64,000 bases of DNA from Pseudomonas caspiana (GTDB lineage Bacteria > Pseudomonadota > Gammaproteobacteria > Pseudomonadales > Pseudomonadaceae), in contig NZ_LOHF01000011.1 of NCBI RefSeq assembly GCF_002158995.1, positions 1 to 64,000 on the forward strand. The letters run 5' to 3'. The position numbers and the translations under genes were made by a program. The notes beneath the pieces are model-generated. The model was not told the DNA's origin. It saw only the letters and a list, made by a program, of their open reading frames with translations, and did no database searches. The first letter of the stretch is position 1. Every line of letters starts with the position of its first letter. Below, piece after piece: positions 45,218 through 55,709 of the stretch.

Positions 45218-46933
45218 TCAGGGCGCGATTTGTCTGACCTTCGGATCGAAGGTCTCTGACACTCCAAGGCCTCTCGGATCGCTGGCCGCTTCGATACGCT
45301 TCCCGGTCTTGTCCCATAGCAACACTTGCTGATTGCCATAGCCGCGGGAAACTTCCTTGAAGTCATAACCACGCGATCGCAGCGCTTTCATATCTTCCTG
45401 ACTGAACGCTCCCGGCTCGTGCTCGACCACATCCGGCAAGTACTGATGATGGTAACGCGGCACGGCAGGCCACCTGGCAATCGGTTGATCATCCAGATAC
45501 TCCAGCATCGACAGCAGCACCATGCTCGGGATGCGGCTGCCGCCCGGCGTACCGAATGCAGCGAACTCATCAGGACTTTCCAGAAAGCTTGGGCTCATGC
45601 TCGACAGCGGACGTTTGCCTGCCGCAATGGAGTTGGCTTTGCTGCCTGCCAGTCCGTATGCGTTGCTGCCTTGCGGGTCGGCGGCAAAATCATCCATCTC
45701 ATCGTTCAGCACAACGCCCGTGCCCGGTACGGTGAACGCTGCGCCGAACGGTAAATTGACCGAGAGCGTCGCCGCGACCGCATTGCCGTCAGTGTCCAGC
45801 ACGGCAAAGTGGGTGGTGTGTTCGCCCTCACGCCAGCGCGGTGAAGGCTCCAGGCTGCTGCTCGGCGTTGCTTTGTGCGGGTCGATGCTGCCCGCCAAGT
45901 GCACCAAATACTCACGATCAAGCAGGTGATCAAGGGGATTGGCGACGAAGTCCGGATCGCCCAGCAAACCACGGTCACGATAGGCACGACGCAGGACTTC
46001 CAGCACATAGTGGGCGCGTTGGACTTTGTCTGACTGTTGCCACGGCAGTTGCTGCAGCATCGTCAGGCTTTGGGCTAACGCAACGCCACCTGCCGAGGGT
46101 GGCGGGGCGCTGATCAGCTCCCGCTGGTCATCCAGGCGAAAGCGCAAAGGTGCGCGCGTCGCGACCTGGTATTGATCCAGATCTTCTGACTTCCAGATGC
46201 CTCCTGCTGCTTTTACGCCATTAACCATCGATTGAGCGGTCAGGCCAGCGTAGAAACCATCGCGACCGTTGTTGGCCAGTCGTTTGAGTGTCACGGCCAG
46301 GTCCGGCTGCTGGATGATCGTGCCCATCGCCGGGACTTCGCCGTCACGCAGAAACAGCCGAGCACTTTCCGGATCGTCGCGCAGTGCTGAAAGGCGAGCC
46401 GTAGCGCGTTGCTGATAAATTCGGTCGACCGGAAAACCTTGATAGGCCAAGCGAATGGCCGGCGCCATGGAGATATTCAGCGGTAGCTTGCCATAGCGCT
46501 CTGCCAGCTCGACCAATGCTGCGGGCAGGCCTGGAATGGCAGCGGCCAGCGGTCCGTTCAGGGAAAGGCTGGGTTGAACCTTGCCATCGCGGCGATAGAT
46601 GTCATAAGTCGCTTTGATCGGGGCTTTTTCTCGCGCATCCAGAAACACATAGCCAGGCTGCGGGCCACTTTGGCGTAGCAGAAAGAACCCGCCGCCGCCC
46701 AATCCGGAGCCGTAGGGTTCAACCACGGCGAGTGCAGCGCTGACGGCTACTGCGGCATCGAAAGCGTTGCCGCCCGCCACCATGATTTCCCGACCAGCGG
46801 CGCTGGCTTGCGGATGCGGACTGGCGATGGCGGAGTGTGCAGGGCGGGGAAACGGTGTTTCAGCAGCGACAATGGTCTGCGCGGACATGGCGCAGAGCAG
46901 CAAAACGCTGGACAGAACGTGCTTGAGGATCAT
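45218..46933 (-). CDS. ggt: Gamma-glutamyltransferase (glutathione hydrolase)
   Basis: 571 residues from ATG 46933, with signal peptide MILKHVLSSVLLLCAMSAQ. It is a periplasmic Ntn-hydrolase precursor that cleaves itself before the nucleophile threonine in REGEHTTHFAVLDTDGNAV. Other hallmarks are ASAAGREIMVAGGNAFDAAV, GSGLGGGGFFLL, KRPLSSMSPSFL and AFGTPGGSRIPSM. It releases glutamate from glutathione, so it also feeds cysteine recovery. A TTG nine codons upstream is a weaker start. Confidence 0.93.
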   Translation of the reverse strand: MILKHVLSSVLLLCAMSAQTIVAAETPFPRPAHSAIASPHPQASAAGREIMVAGGNAFDAAVAVSAALAVVEPYGSGLGGGGFFLLRQSGPQPGYVFLDAREKAPIKATYDIYRRDGKVQPSLSLNGPLAAAIPGLPAALVELAERYGKLPLNISMAPAIRLAYQGFPVDRIYQQRATARLSALRDDPESARLFLRDGEVPAMGTIIQQPDLAVTLKRLANNGRDGFYAGLTAQSMVNGVKAAGGIWKSEDLDQYQVATRAPLRFRLDDQRELISAPPPSAGGVALAQSLTMLQQLPWQQSDKVQRAHYVLEVLRRAYRDRGLLGDPDFVANPLDHLLDREYLVHLAGSIDPHKATPSSSLEPSPRWREGEHTTHFAVLDTDGNAVAATLSVNLPFGAAFTVPGTGVVLNDEMDDFAADPQGSNAYGLAGSKANSIAAGKRPLSSMSPSFLESPDEFAAFGTPGGSRIPSMVLLSMLEYLDDQPIARWPAVPRYHHQYLPDVVEHEPGAFSQEDMKALRSRGYDFKEVSRGYGNQQVLLWDKTGKRIEAASDPRGLGVSETFDPKVRQIAP

Positions 46934-46998
46934 GCCGGGCTCGCTTTGGTCGGCCGACAAGATGAGCTTGATGTCGGCGATTCAACGACGCCGACGGT

Positions 46999-47313
<315 letters not shown>

Positions 47314-47350
47314 TTAGTCGTTTCGTTGCACCCGGACGTTGCCGTAAAAC

Positions 47351-48232
<882 letters not shown>

Positions 48233-49663
48233 TCACCGAATAAACAGCTTGTAAACCAGCCTCTGAATCGCTTTCCCGTAAGGTGGATAGATCAGCCTCG
48301 CAGCGTTAAAGCGCTGCTTGATCAACACGCTCTTGGCTTTACTGAACGTCATGAAGCCTTCATGCCCGTGGTAATGCCCCATGCCTGAAGGGCCGATGCC
48401 GCCGAACGGTAAATCGTCCTGAGCGACATGCAACAGGGTGTCATTCAGGCACACGCCGCCGGAATGGGTCTGTTCCAGCACACGCTGCTGTTCGGCTTTG
48501 TCGTAGCCGAAGTAATACAAGGCCAGTGGGCGAGGGCGCTGGTTAACGTAGGCGAGCGCCTGGTCAATTCGTGAGTAGGGCACGATAGGCAGCAGCGGGC
48601 CGAAGATCTCGTCCTGCATCACCAACATGTCGTCGCTGACGTTAAGCAGCAGGCTGAACGGCATGCGTCGATCCTGCCCGCTTTCGTAGAGGTTAATAAC
48701 CTTCGCGCCTTTTTCAGTCGCGTCGGTCAGATAGTGGTTGAGGCGAGCGAGCTGGTGTTGATTGATGATTGCCGTGTAATCAGGATTGTCAGCCAGCGCG
48801 GGATAAAACCCGAGCACGGCGGACCTGTAAGCGTCGACGAACTCCTCAACGCGATCCTCCGGCACCAACACGTAATCAGGCGCGACGCAGGTTTGCCCGG
48901 CGTTGAGCGTCTTGCCAAAAGCGATGCGCTCGGCCGCGTCCTTGAGCGGCACATCATGGGAAACAATGGCCGGAGACTTGCCGCCCAGCTCCAGCGTGAC
49001 CGGCGTGAGGTTTTCCGCTGCGGCACGCATCACGTGCTTGCCAACGCTGGTTGCGCCGGTAAACAGCAAGTGGTCGAACGGCAGCTTTGAAAACGCAATG
49101 CCTACGTCGGCTTCGCCCAGCACCACCGCTACCAGATCCTCCGGGAACACCCGAGCGAACAGACGCTTGAGCAGTTCGCCGGTGGCGGGTGTTGATTCGC
49201 TGAGTTTGAGCATCACCCGGTTACCCGCCGCCAACGCTCCAATCATCGGCCCGATGGCCAGAAACAGCGGGTAATTCCAAGGCACGATAACGCCAACTAC
49301 GCCCAATGGTTGATACACCACCTTGGCCGATGCGGGCTGGAAAGCGATGCCTACTTTTCGTCTTGAAGGCTTCATCCATTTTTTCAGGTGTTTACGGGCG
49401 TCCTTGATGCCAAACAGGCTAGGCATCATTTCGGCCAGCAGCGTCTCATCGGCGCTGCGATGGCTGAAGTCACTGCTGATTGCCTCGATCAAAGCCTGTT
49501 GCTCGGTGCACAGCAGGTCATGCAGGCTGGCAAGCCATTGCAGGCGCTGCCCTGCGGTGGGCATCGAGTTGGCGGAAAAGGCTTTACGCTGCTCGGCAAA
49601 CACCCGCTCAAGTTCGCTTGGCGGTTGTGAAAGGTCCGGTAACCAGGCGAGTTCGGCGGGCAT
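48233..49663 (-). CDS. calB: Coniferyl aldehyde dehydrogenase
   Basis: 476 residues of the aldehyde dehydrogenase superfamily. PWNYPLFLAIGP forms part of the cofactor site, the general base glutamate is in TLELGGKSP, and the nucleophile cysteine is in NAGQTCVAPDYVLVPEDR. Similarity and position next to a TetR regulator and coaD match the gene called coniferyl aldehyde dehydrogenase in Pseudomonas, which oxidises coniferyl aldehyde to ferulic acid. A C-terminal hydrophobic tail (RLIYPPYGKAIQRLVYKL) may contact the membrane. True substrate not proven. Confidence 0.88.
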   Translation of the reverse strand: MPAELAWLPDLSQPPSELERVFAEQRKAFSANSMPTAGQRLQWLASLHDLLCTEQQALIEAISSDFSHRSADETLLAEMMPSLFGIKDARKHLKKWMKPSRRKVGIAFQPASAKVVYQPLGVVGVIVPWNYPLFLAIGPMIGALAAGNRVMLKLSESTPATGELLKRLFARVFPEDLVAVVLGEADVGIAFSKLPFDHLLFTGATSVGKHVMRAAAENLTPVTLELGGKSPAIVSHDVPLKDAAERIAFGKTLNAGQTCVAPDYVLVPEDRVEEFVDAYRSAVLGFYPALADNPDYTAIINQHQLARLNHYLTDATEKGAKVINLYESGQDRRMPFSLLLNVSDDMLVMQDEIFGPLLPIVPYSRIDQALAYVNQRPRPLALYYFGYDKAEQQRVLEQTHSGGVCLNDTLLHVAQDDLPFGGIGPSGMGHYHGHEGFMTFSKAKSVLIKQRFNAARLIYPPYGKAIQRLVYKLFIR

Positions 49664-50056
49664 GTGGGCAATTCCTTTTGGAGTTATCCGCTGGTTTTAG
49701 AGTTGTTGCTCTATAAAGTCAAATTCCGCGGTGGACTGCAGTGTTTTTCAGGCCGGATGACCATAGGCAAGTAGTGTCAGCGATTCAGGGCAGCCTCCGA
49801 TCAAAAAGATTCAACTAATTGATTTGGAGTGCTTTTCTATAGGAGCTCACGAGCACCGCGAGGCAGCGATAGCGACCTTTCTGATACACCGCTATCGCGG
49901 CCTCGCGGTGCTCGTGCGCTCCTACAGGCTTTGTTTGCTGCGCAACAGCGCTGTGTCATGCCCTATAGGCATACACCAGCACTTCACGCCCCGGCTACAT
50001 TTGTCTCCCCGGAAGCGGTATCTTTGCCGGTCTAGCGCAGCCGTCCGGAAACACTC
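49664..50056. other. Divergent gap between calB and the LacI regulator
   Basis: About 390 bases with a REP pair at 49838-49926 and both promoters. No coding or RNA feature recognised. Confidence 0.5.
49838..49926. repeat. REP pair, CACGAGCACCGCGAGG class, with extended flank
   Basis: Units TATAGGAGCTCACGAGCACC and inverted GGTGCTCGTGCGCTCCTACA. The preceding 38 bases resemble those before the copy at 37256. Confidence 0.88.
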
Positions 50057-51109
50057 ATGTCGAAACCATCAGATGGCGGTCCTTCGGGATCTACCATCCC
50101 ATCCCCGCCCAAAGGCGCGAGCCTGACGCTGATTGATGTCGCCAAGGTGGCGGGCGTTTCGCCCATGACGGTTTCCCGGGCGTTGCATCGGCCTGAGCTG
50201 GTCAGCGAGAAGACCCGCGACAAGGTGCGCGAAGCAGTGCGCGCGACGGGTTATGTGTCGAACATGTTGGCCGGTGGGCTGGCCAGCAACAAAAGCCGAT
50301 TGGTGGCGATTTTCCTGCCGACGATTGCCAACTCGATCTTTGCCGATACGGTTCAGGCGCTGATGGATTCCCTGACCAAAGCGGGTTATCAGACGCTGTT
50401 GGGGTTGACTGGCTACTCCGCCGAGCAAGAAGAAACATTGCTTGAGGCGGTTCTGGGGCGGCGGCCAGACGGCATTGTGCTCACCGGCACGCTGCACACC
50501 GAAGCTAGCCGGATACGGCTGGCCCAGGCCGGCATTCCTGTCGTGGAAGCCTGGGACTTGAGTGAGGCGCCTATCGACATGCTGGTAGGGTTTTCCCATG
50601 AGGCGGTGGGCGAGGCGGTGGCGCGGCATCTGTTGGACAAAAATTACCGGCGCTTCTCTGTCGTCACCATCAGCGATCCTCGAGGCATGCGTCGCTGCAA
50701 AAGTCTGTTGGCCGAGCTGGAGCGCCATGGCGTTCATGATGTACCGGTTGAAGTGCTTGCGCCGCCCGCCACGCTGGAGATCGGTCGAGAAGGTCTGCGC
50801 CGCCTGCTGGATCAGCAAGAACGCCCTGAAATTGTGATCTGCAGCTCGGACACCATCGCTCAGGGTGTATTGGCAGAAGCGGCTAGCCGAGGCCTGCGCG
50901 TCCCGGAGGATCTGGCGGTGATGGGCTTCGGTGATTTGAGCAGCGCAGCGCAGGTCTATCCAGCACTGTCGACGGTCAAGGTTGATGGCTCTCGTATTGG
51001 TCAAATGGCCGCTCAGGCACTTCTGGAACGCTTTAACTGTCCCGCTGGCGCCGAAGATCCCTTGCGGATCGATACCGGTTTTACCCTCATCGACCGCGCC
51101 ACCACCTGA
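50057..51109 (+). CDS. LacI-family transcriptional regulator
   Basis: 350 residues. An N-terminal helix-turn-helix (LTLIDVAKVAGVSPMTVSRAL, about 24-44) and a hinge with YVSNMLAGGLASNKS are followed by a periplasmic-binding-protein-like effector domain ending in VDGSRIGQMAAQALLERF. The sequence resembles the GntR (gluconate) branch of LacI regulators. It lies directly upstream of a sugar-acid dehydratase gene, and the gap between them holds two identical 16-base palindromes with a central CG, the usual LacI-type operator form. It probably represses the dehydratase until a sugar diacid is present. Confidence 0.88.
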   Translation: MSKPSDGGPSGSTIPSPPKGASLTLIDVAKVAGVSPMTVSRALHRPELVSEKTRDKVREAVRATGYVSNMLAGGLASNKSRLVAIFLPTIANSIFADTVQALMDSLTKAGYQTLLGLTGYSAEQEETLLEAVLGRRPDGIVLTGTLHTEASRIRLAQAGIPVVEAWDLSEAPIDMLVGFSHEAVGEAVARHLLDKNYRRFSVVTISDPRGMRRCKSLLAELERHGVHDVPVEVLAPPATLEIGREGLRRLLDQQERPEIVICSSDTIAQGVLAEAASRGLRVPEDLAVMGFGDLSSAAQVYPALSTVKVDGSRIGQMAAQALLERFNCPAGAEDPLRIDTGFTLIDRATT

Positions 51110-51144
51110 GTCAATTGCCCGAAGTTGATGAGTGGCGCTGTTGA

Positions 51145-51160
51145 ATGATTGCGCAATCAT
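51145..51160. promoter_or_regulatory. Operator 1, ATGATTGCGCAATCAT
   Basis: Perfect 16-base palindrome 36 bases after the LacI regulator stop. Identical to operator 2, with centres 77 bases apart. Confidence 0.78.
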
Positions 51161-51221
51161 AGTAGTATCGCTCCAAGGCCTCCCGTCGTATCTCAGGCGT
51201 GGAGCTTTTTTTGATCCTTAA

Positions 51222-51237
51222 ATGATTGCGCAATCAT
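51222..51237. promoter_or_regulatory. Operator 2, ATGATTGCGCAATCAT
   Basis: Same palindrome, here extended to 18 bases (AATGATTGCGCAATCATT), 67 bases before the dehydratase ATG, where it could overlap the promoter. Two sites about seven helical turns apart could support looping. Confidence 0.8.
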
Positions 51238-51304
51238 TCGTTGAGCTATCTCTACGTGATTTAAGTCGCGAACCCTTTTTTCGAGCTGAACTCAGGAAGC
51301 ACTT

Positions 51305-52465
51305 ATGCAAATCCAACAAGAAAACATCAAGTCCTCCGATCACGACCAGATTGCCTGGGTGAAGGTCTCATCGGTATTCCTGCCGTTGGCCAATCCGATC
51401 AGCGATGCCAAGGTGCTGACCGGTCGGCAGAAACCCATGACTGAAATCGCCATGCTGTTTGTGGAAATCGAAACGGTCGACGGCCACAGTGGCTTGGGCT
51501 TCAGTTACTCCAAGCGCGCCGGTGGCCCCGGCCAGTTTGCTCACGCTCAGGAAATCGCTCCGGCGCTCATCGGTGAGAACCCGAGCGATATCGCCAAGTT
51601 ATGGACCAAACTCTGCTGGGCGGGCGCTTCGGTGGGTCGCAGCGGTATGTCGACTCAAGCCATTGGCGCTTTCGATGTAGCGTTGTGGGACCTGAAAGCC
51701 AAACGCGCCAACCTTTCCCTGGCTCGCTTGCTGGGTGCGCAGCGTGATTCGGTGCGCTGCTACAACACTTCTGGCGGCTTCCTGCATACCCCGCTGGATC
51801 AGTTGATGAAGAACACTGATTTGTCGCGGGAGAAGGGCATCGGCGGTATCAAACTGAAAGTCGGTCAGCCGGACTGGGCGGTGGATATCGAGCGCGTCAG
51901 CACCATTCGTAGACACCTTGGGGATAACTTCCCGCTGATGGTCGATGCCAATCAGCAATGGGATCGCCCTACGGCCCAGCGCATGTGCCGCAAGTTCGAA
52001 GAGTACAACCTGATCTGGATCGAAGAGCCACTCGATTGCTATGACGCTGAAGGCCATGCGGCGCTGGCTCAGCAATTCGATACGCCAATCGCTACCGGAG
52101 AAATGCTCACCAGCGTGGCCGAGCATGCGGAGTTCATCAAATTGCGTGGCGCCGACTTCCTGATGCCGGACGCGCCACGTGTAGGCGGTATTACGCCTTA
52201 TCTAAAGGTAGCGGCCATGGCAGAACAGGCCGGGTTGATGCTGGCACCGCACTTCGCCATGGAGCTGCATGTTCACCTGGCAGCGGCTTACCCGACCGAG
52301 CCATGGGTCGAGCATTTCGAGTGGCTGGAGCCGTTGTTCAATGAGCGTCTGGAAACCCGCGATGGTCGCATGCTGGTACCGACGCGTCCGGGATTGGGCT
52401 TGACGCTAAGCGAGCAGGTCAAACCCTGGACGGCGCAACAGGTTGAAGTGGGCAAGCGCCCTTGA
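51305..52465 (+). CDS. Enolase-superfamily sugar-acid dehydratase (L-talarate/galactarate type)
   Basis: 386 residues of the mandelate-racemase branch of the enolase superfamily. The catalytic lysines are in GGIKLKVGQPD (KxK), the metal ligands are D, E and E in MVDANQQW, WIEEPLD and IATGEM, and the catalytic histidine is in LAPHFAMELHVHLA. The N-terminal capping loop and overall sequence are closest to L-talarate/galactarate dehydratases, which give 5-keto-4-deoxy-glucarate. Mandelate racemase or another acid-sugar dehydratase is the alternative. No transporter or aldolase is adjacent. Confidence 0.85.
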   Translation: MQIQQENIKSSDHDQIAWVKVSSVFLPLANPISDAKVLTGRQKPMTEIAMLFVEIETVDGHSGLGFSYSKRAGGPGQFAHAQEIAPALIGENPSDIAKLWTKLCWAGASVGRSGMSTQAIGAFDVALWDLKAKRANLSLARLLGAQRDSVRCYNTSGGFLHTPLDQLMKNTDLSREKGIGGIKLKVGQPDWAVDIERVSTIRRHLGDNFPLMVDANQQWDRPTAQRMCRKFEEYNLIWIEEPLDCYDAEGHAALAQQFDTPIATGEMLTSVAEHAEFIKLRGADFLMPDAPRVGGITPYLKVAAMAEQAGLMLAPHFAMELHVHLAAAYPTEPWVEHFEWLEPLFNERLETRDGRMLVPTRPGLGLTLSEQVKPWTAQQVEVGKRP

Positions 52466-52566
52466 GGCTTGTGATGTCCGGGGCCGATTGGTTGACCCGG
52501 ACATCACGCTTTATCGTTCGCTTGCGTTAAGATCGCTCGATACCAATAAAACCCGAGCGATCAAGT

Positions 52567-53244
52567 GTGAGCCTGACCCCGCGTATCAAAACCCGTGAAC
52601 GGATCGTGCTGAACAGTCTGGAGCTGTTTAACCAGCAGGGCGAACGCAGCGTCAGCACTAATCACATCGCGGCGCATCTGGAGATGTCGCCGGGTAATCT
52701 GTATTACCACTTCCCCAACAAGCAGGCGATCATCGCCGAACTGTTCACCGAGTATGAAACCCTGGTGAACACCTTCCTGCGCCCGCCCAAAGGTCGCCTG
52801 CCTAGCGTTGAAGACAAGCGTTTTTACTTGTTGGAGATCCTCGACGGGATGTGGCGCTATCGCTTCCTGCATCGTGATCTGGAGCATCTGCTCGATTGCG
52901 ACCCCGAACTGGCCGCGCGTTATCGACGCTTTTCCCAGCATTGTCTGATTCAGGCCATGGCCATTTATGGTGGGTTTGTTGAGGCTGGCATCCTGCAAAT
53001 GAACAAAGTGCAGATTGAATCGCTGACGCTCAACACCTGGATCATCCTGACGTCCTGGGTACGTTTTCTCTGCACCACACGGGAAAACAGCACACACCTG
53101 AGTGAAGATGCCATTCGCCGTGGCGTTTATCAGGTTCTGATGCTTGAGTCAGGCTATGTAACCCCGCAGGCGCAGCAGGAAGTGAACGCGCTGTGCGAAG
53201 AATTTTATGTTCCGTTGCATCAAGCGCTGGCAAATGGAGTCTGA
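52567..53244 (+). CDS. TetR-family transcriptional regulator
   Basis: 225 residues. The N-terminal TetR helix-turn-helix is RIVLNSLELFNQQGERSVST, then HIAAHLEMSPGNLYYHFPNK. The C-terminal ligand domain (DGMWRYRFLHRDLEHLL) is of the type that often goes with fatty-acid or aldehyde regulators in Pseudomonas. The GTG at 52567 has no strong ribosome-binding site. In other pseudomonads a TetR gene lies next to calB; here the LacI/dehydratase pair separates them, so this may be the displaced calB regulator. Confidence 0.85.
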   Translation: MSLTPRIKTRERIVLNSLELFNQQGERSVSTNHIAAHLEMSPGNLYYHFPNKQAIIAELFTEYETLVNTFLRPPKGRLPSVEDKRFYLLEILDGMWRYRFLHRDLEHLLDCDPELAARYRRFSQHCLIQAMAIYGGFVEAGILQMNKVQIESLTLNTWIILTSWVRFLCTTRENSTHLSEDAIRRGVYQVLMLESGYVTPQAQQEVNALCEEFYVPLHQALANGV

Positions 53245-53307
53245 ACATCGTCAGCGGCAACGGTCAGAGAAGATGCTGAACCTTTCAATTGTCTACAGGA
53301 GCTCGTC

Positions 53308-54162
53308 ATGTCCATCGCGCAACTGATCAGCCCGCAGCAGTTGGCAGATCGCCAGCGGCAGCCGGGGCTGGTGATTCTCGATTGTCGTTTTGCTCTCGAA
53401 GATACCTCCTACGGCCAGCGCAGCTATGCCGACGGGCACATCGACGGCTCGTCCTTTGCCGATCTGGAGCGTGATCTCAGCGGCCCGATCAGCAGAGGGA
53501 AAACCGGTCGCCATCCTTTGCCGGACCCGCAGAAGCTGGTTGAGCGTTTGCAGTATTGGGGCATCAACGCCGACAGCGATGTCGTGCTTTATGACGATGG
53601 TCCGGGCGTCTACGCCGCTCGGGCGTGGTGGTTGCTGGCCTGGTTGGGTAAGCGCGACGGCGTGTTCATTCTCGATGGTGGGCTAAAGGCCTGGCACGCG
53701 GCGGGTTTGCCGTTGAGTCTTGATCCGCCTGGCAAGGAACCCGGGAATTTCACCGGTCAGCCGGATGACTCGCTGGTGCTGACCGCGGAGCAATTGCAGG
53801 CGCGTCTTGGCGAACCATCGCTGACCTTGATTGATGCCCGCGCCGAAGCTCGCTTTCGCGGTGAAGTGGAGCCCATTGACCCGGTTGCCGGACACATTCC
53901 TGGCGCGCAATGTGCGGCATTCAACGAAAATCTCGGCCCGGACGGACGCCTTTTACCGGCTGAGCAACTCAAGCAGCGCTTCACTGAAAAGCTTCAGGGC
54001 CGCCCGCCAGAAAGCCTGGTCGCTTATTGCGGGTCTGGCGTGACGGCGTGTCACAACCTGTTTGCGTTGTGTCTGGCGGGGTATCCGCTGGGGGCGTTGT
54101 ACGCGGGGTCGTGGAGTGAGTGGATTACCGATCCGGGGCGAGAGGTTGCGACGGGGGCTTGA
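53308..54162 (+). CDS. Sulfurtransferase (3-mercaptopyruvate type, two rhodanese domains)
   Basis: 284 residues. An inactive N-terminal rhodanese domain (about 1-125: VILDCRFALEDT, YADGHIDGSSFADLERDL) is followed by an active C-terminal one, whose catalytic cysteine lies in VAYCGSGVTACHNL. The CGSGVT loop is that of 3-mercaptopyruvate sulfurtransferases rather than thiosulfate rhodaneses. It moves sulfur from mercaptopyruvate, a cysteine breakdown product, to acceptors. ATG 53308 has AGGAG 7 bases before it. Confidence 0.9.
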   Translation: MSIAQLISPQQLADRQRQPGLVILDCRFALEDTSYGQRSYADGHIDGSSFADLERDLSGPISRGKTGRHPLPDPQKLVERLQYWGINADSDVVLYDDGPGVYAARAWWLLAWLGKRDGVFILDGGLKAWHAAGLPLSLDPPGKEPGNFTGQPDDSLVLTAEQLQARLGEPSLTLIDARAEARFRGEVEPIDPVAGHIPGAQCAAFNENLGPDGRLLPAEQLKQRFTEKLQGRPPESLVAYCGSGVTACHNLFALCLAGYPLGALYAGSWSEWITDPGREVATGA

Positions 54163-54235
54163 GCGTAATCTCCTCCAGTTGAGATGAGCTGCCTCTGTGT
54201 CCAGGGCATCGCGCTGTATCGCGGCAAATATTTGC

Positions 54236-54313
54236 CCTGTAGGAGCTGCCGAAGGCTGCGATCCTCGGTGTTTCAGACAGAAAGCTTTCGCAGCCTTCGG
54301 CAGCTCCTACAGG
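54236..54313. repeat. REP pair, CTGCCGAAGGCTGCGA class
   Basis: Units CCTGTAGGAGCTGCCGAAGG and inverted CCTTCGGCAGCTCCTACAGG, both perfect, between the convergent sulfurtransferase and hydrolase genes. The only copy of this class in the window. Confidence 0.9.
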
Positions 54314-54335
54314 ACATGTGGTTAATGTAATAAAA

Positions 54336-55358
54336 CTAAACCACTGCCCCATGCGCACTCGTCAGCCACAGCGGAATCCGCCGTTCCAGGTAATACCCGG
54401 GATTTTTCAGCGATCCATCGACGAACCCTACGTGCCCGCCTTTTTCCTGTAGCTCGAATTCTGTGCTGGCAGACAGCTCCTCAGGTTCTGGCAGGCTGTG
54501 CTTGAACACGAACGGATCGTCTGCCGCCTGGATAATCAGTGTCGGCGTACGGATGTCTCCCAGGTAATAGCGGCTGGACGCGCGCCGGTAGTAATCCTTG
54601 GCATCAGCGAAGCCGTGCAGCGGCGCGGTTATCCGGCCATCGAAATCCCAAAACGTGCGCATGTTTTCCAGCGAGCCCAATGCTGACAACTCAGCAAGCC
54701 CTTCGCTGATCCCTTCGTCCTTGAAGTGACGCTGTTTGTCTTTGATATAGGTGACCATCTCGCGCATGAAATGCCGTTGGTAGACCCTGGAAAAGCCCAT
54801 GCCGATACGGTCAGCGCATTCATCCAGCCGGAACGGCACAGACACCGCCACTGCGCCTTGCAGGTCGCTGTTCACGCCTGATTCACCCAGATATTTGAGC
54901 AGTACGTTGCCGCCCAGCGAGTAACCGACAGCGTACAGCGGTGCCAATGGACGCTTGGCCCTGAGGTGGGCAATGACTGACGCGAGATCTTCGCTGGCGC
55001 CGGAGTGATAGCTGCGCGACAGCAGATTCGGCTCGCCGGAACAACCTCGCCAGTTGAGCGCGACACTGGCCCAGCCTTCCTGAACGATCGCCTGTTGCAA
55101 GCCGACCACATAAGGGGAGTTCGATGAACCGGTCAGGCCGTGCAGCACCAGCACAAGAGGCGTGTTCAGCTCATGCGGGCCAAACCAGTCAAGATCGAGA
55201 AAGTCCCCATCGGCCAGCCAGACGCGCTCGCGTTGCCGTTCGATGGATATTTTCCTTCGCCATAGCGGCCCCCATAACGTTTGCAGATGGGGATTGCCCA
55301 GCCCGGATGCGGGAACGAAGCGGTTAGCAAAGGAGGATTTAGCAGGGCGTGTGAGCAC
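54336..55358 (-). CDS. YheT-type alpha/beta hydrolase
   Basis: 340 residues. The alpha/beta-hydrolase core shows VLVLHGLTGSSNSPYV, the nucleophile elbow AVGYSLGGNVLLKYLG with the catalytic serine, and later acid and histidine residues (AADDPFVF, KGGHVGFVDG). It belongs to the YheT/EMB8 family of putative carboxylesterases. It starts at GTG 55358, with GAGAGGAC upstream. The adjoining order yheT-rsmD-M16-M16-ftsY is standard for Pseudomonas. Confidence 0.88.
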   Translation of the reverse strand: MLTRPAKSSFANRFVPASGLGNPHLQTLWGPLWRRKISIERQRERVWLADGDFLDLDWFGPHELNTPLVLVLHGLTGSSNSPYVVGLQQAIVQEGWASVALNWRGCSGEPNLLSRSYHSGASEDLASVIAHLRAKRPLAPLYAVGYSLGGNVLLKYLGESGVNSDLQGAVAVSVPFRLDECADRIGMGFSRVYQRHFMREMVTYIKDKQRHFKDEGISEGLAELSALGSLENMRTFWDFDGRITAPLHGFADAKDYYRRASSRYYLGDIRTPTLIIQAADDPFVFKHSLPEPEELSASTEFELQEKGGHVGFVDGSLKNPGYYLERRIPLWLTSAHGAVV

Positions 55359-55547
55359 GGTCGTCCTCTCTCGGCAGATTGTGATTGTGTATCAGGCGTA
55401 CGTTGCCACAAGTGATAGGCGCGGTGAGCAGATTTTTTGCTCAGCGGTATGGGCGAGGGATAGGTGGGGGGTAGTTGGGTCTAGCTCTATTCCCATGCAT
55501 TGCAATGCCGTGAGTTCGACACCGCTCCCACAGAATCGGCGCAATGT

Positions 55548-55639
55548 CGTGGGACCGGCTTTAGCCGGGAAGAGGCCCTTACAGCCGACACATATGCAGT
55601 GTCAGGAATGGAGCCTTCCCGGCTAAAGCCGGTCCCACG
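55548..55639. repeat. REP pair, AGCCGGGAAG class
   Basis: Units CGTGGGACCGGCTTTAGCCG and the inverted partner ending TAAAGCCGGTCCCACG. Same class as 32385. Confidence 0.88.
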
Positions 55640-55709
55640 TCGTTAACATCAGATGGCGAGCAAATATTGAATCCCGCCCAGGCGAAGCCTTACCAGCGTT
55701 GGATCAGAT

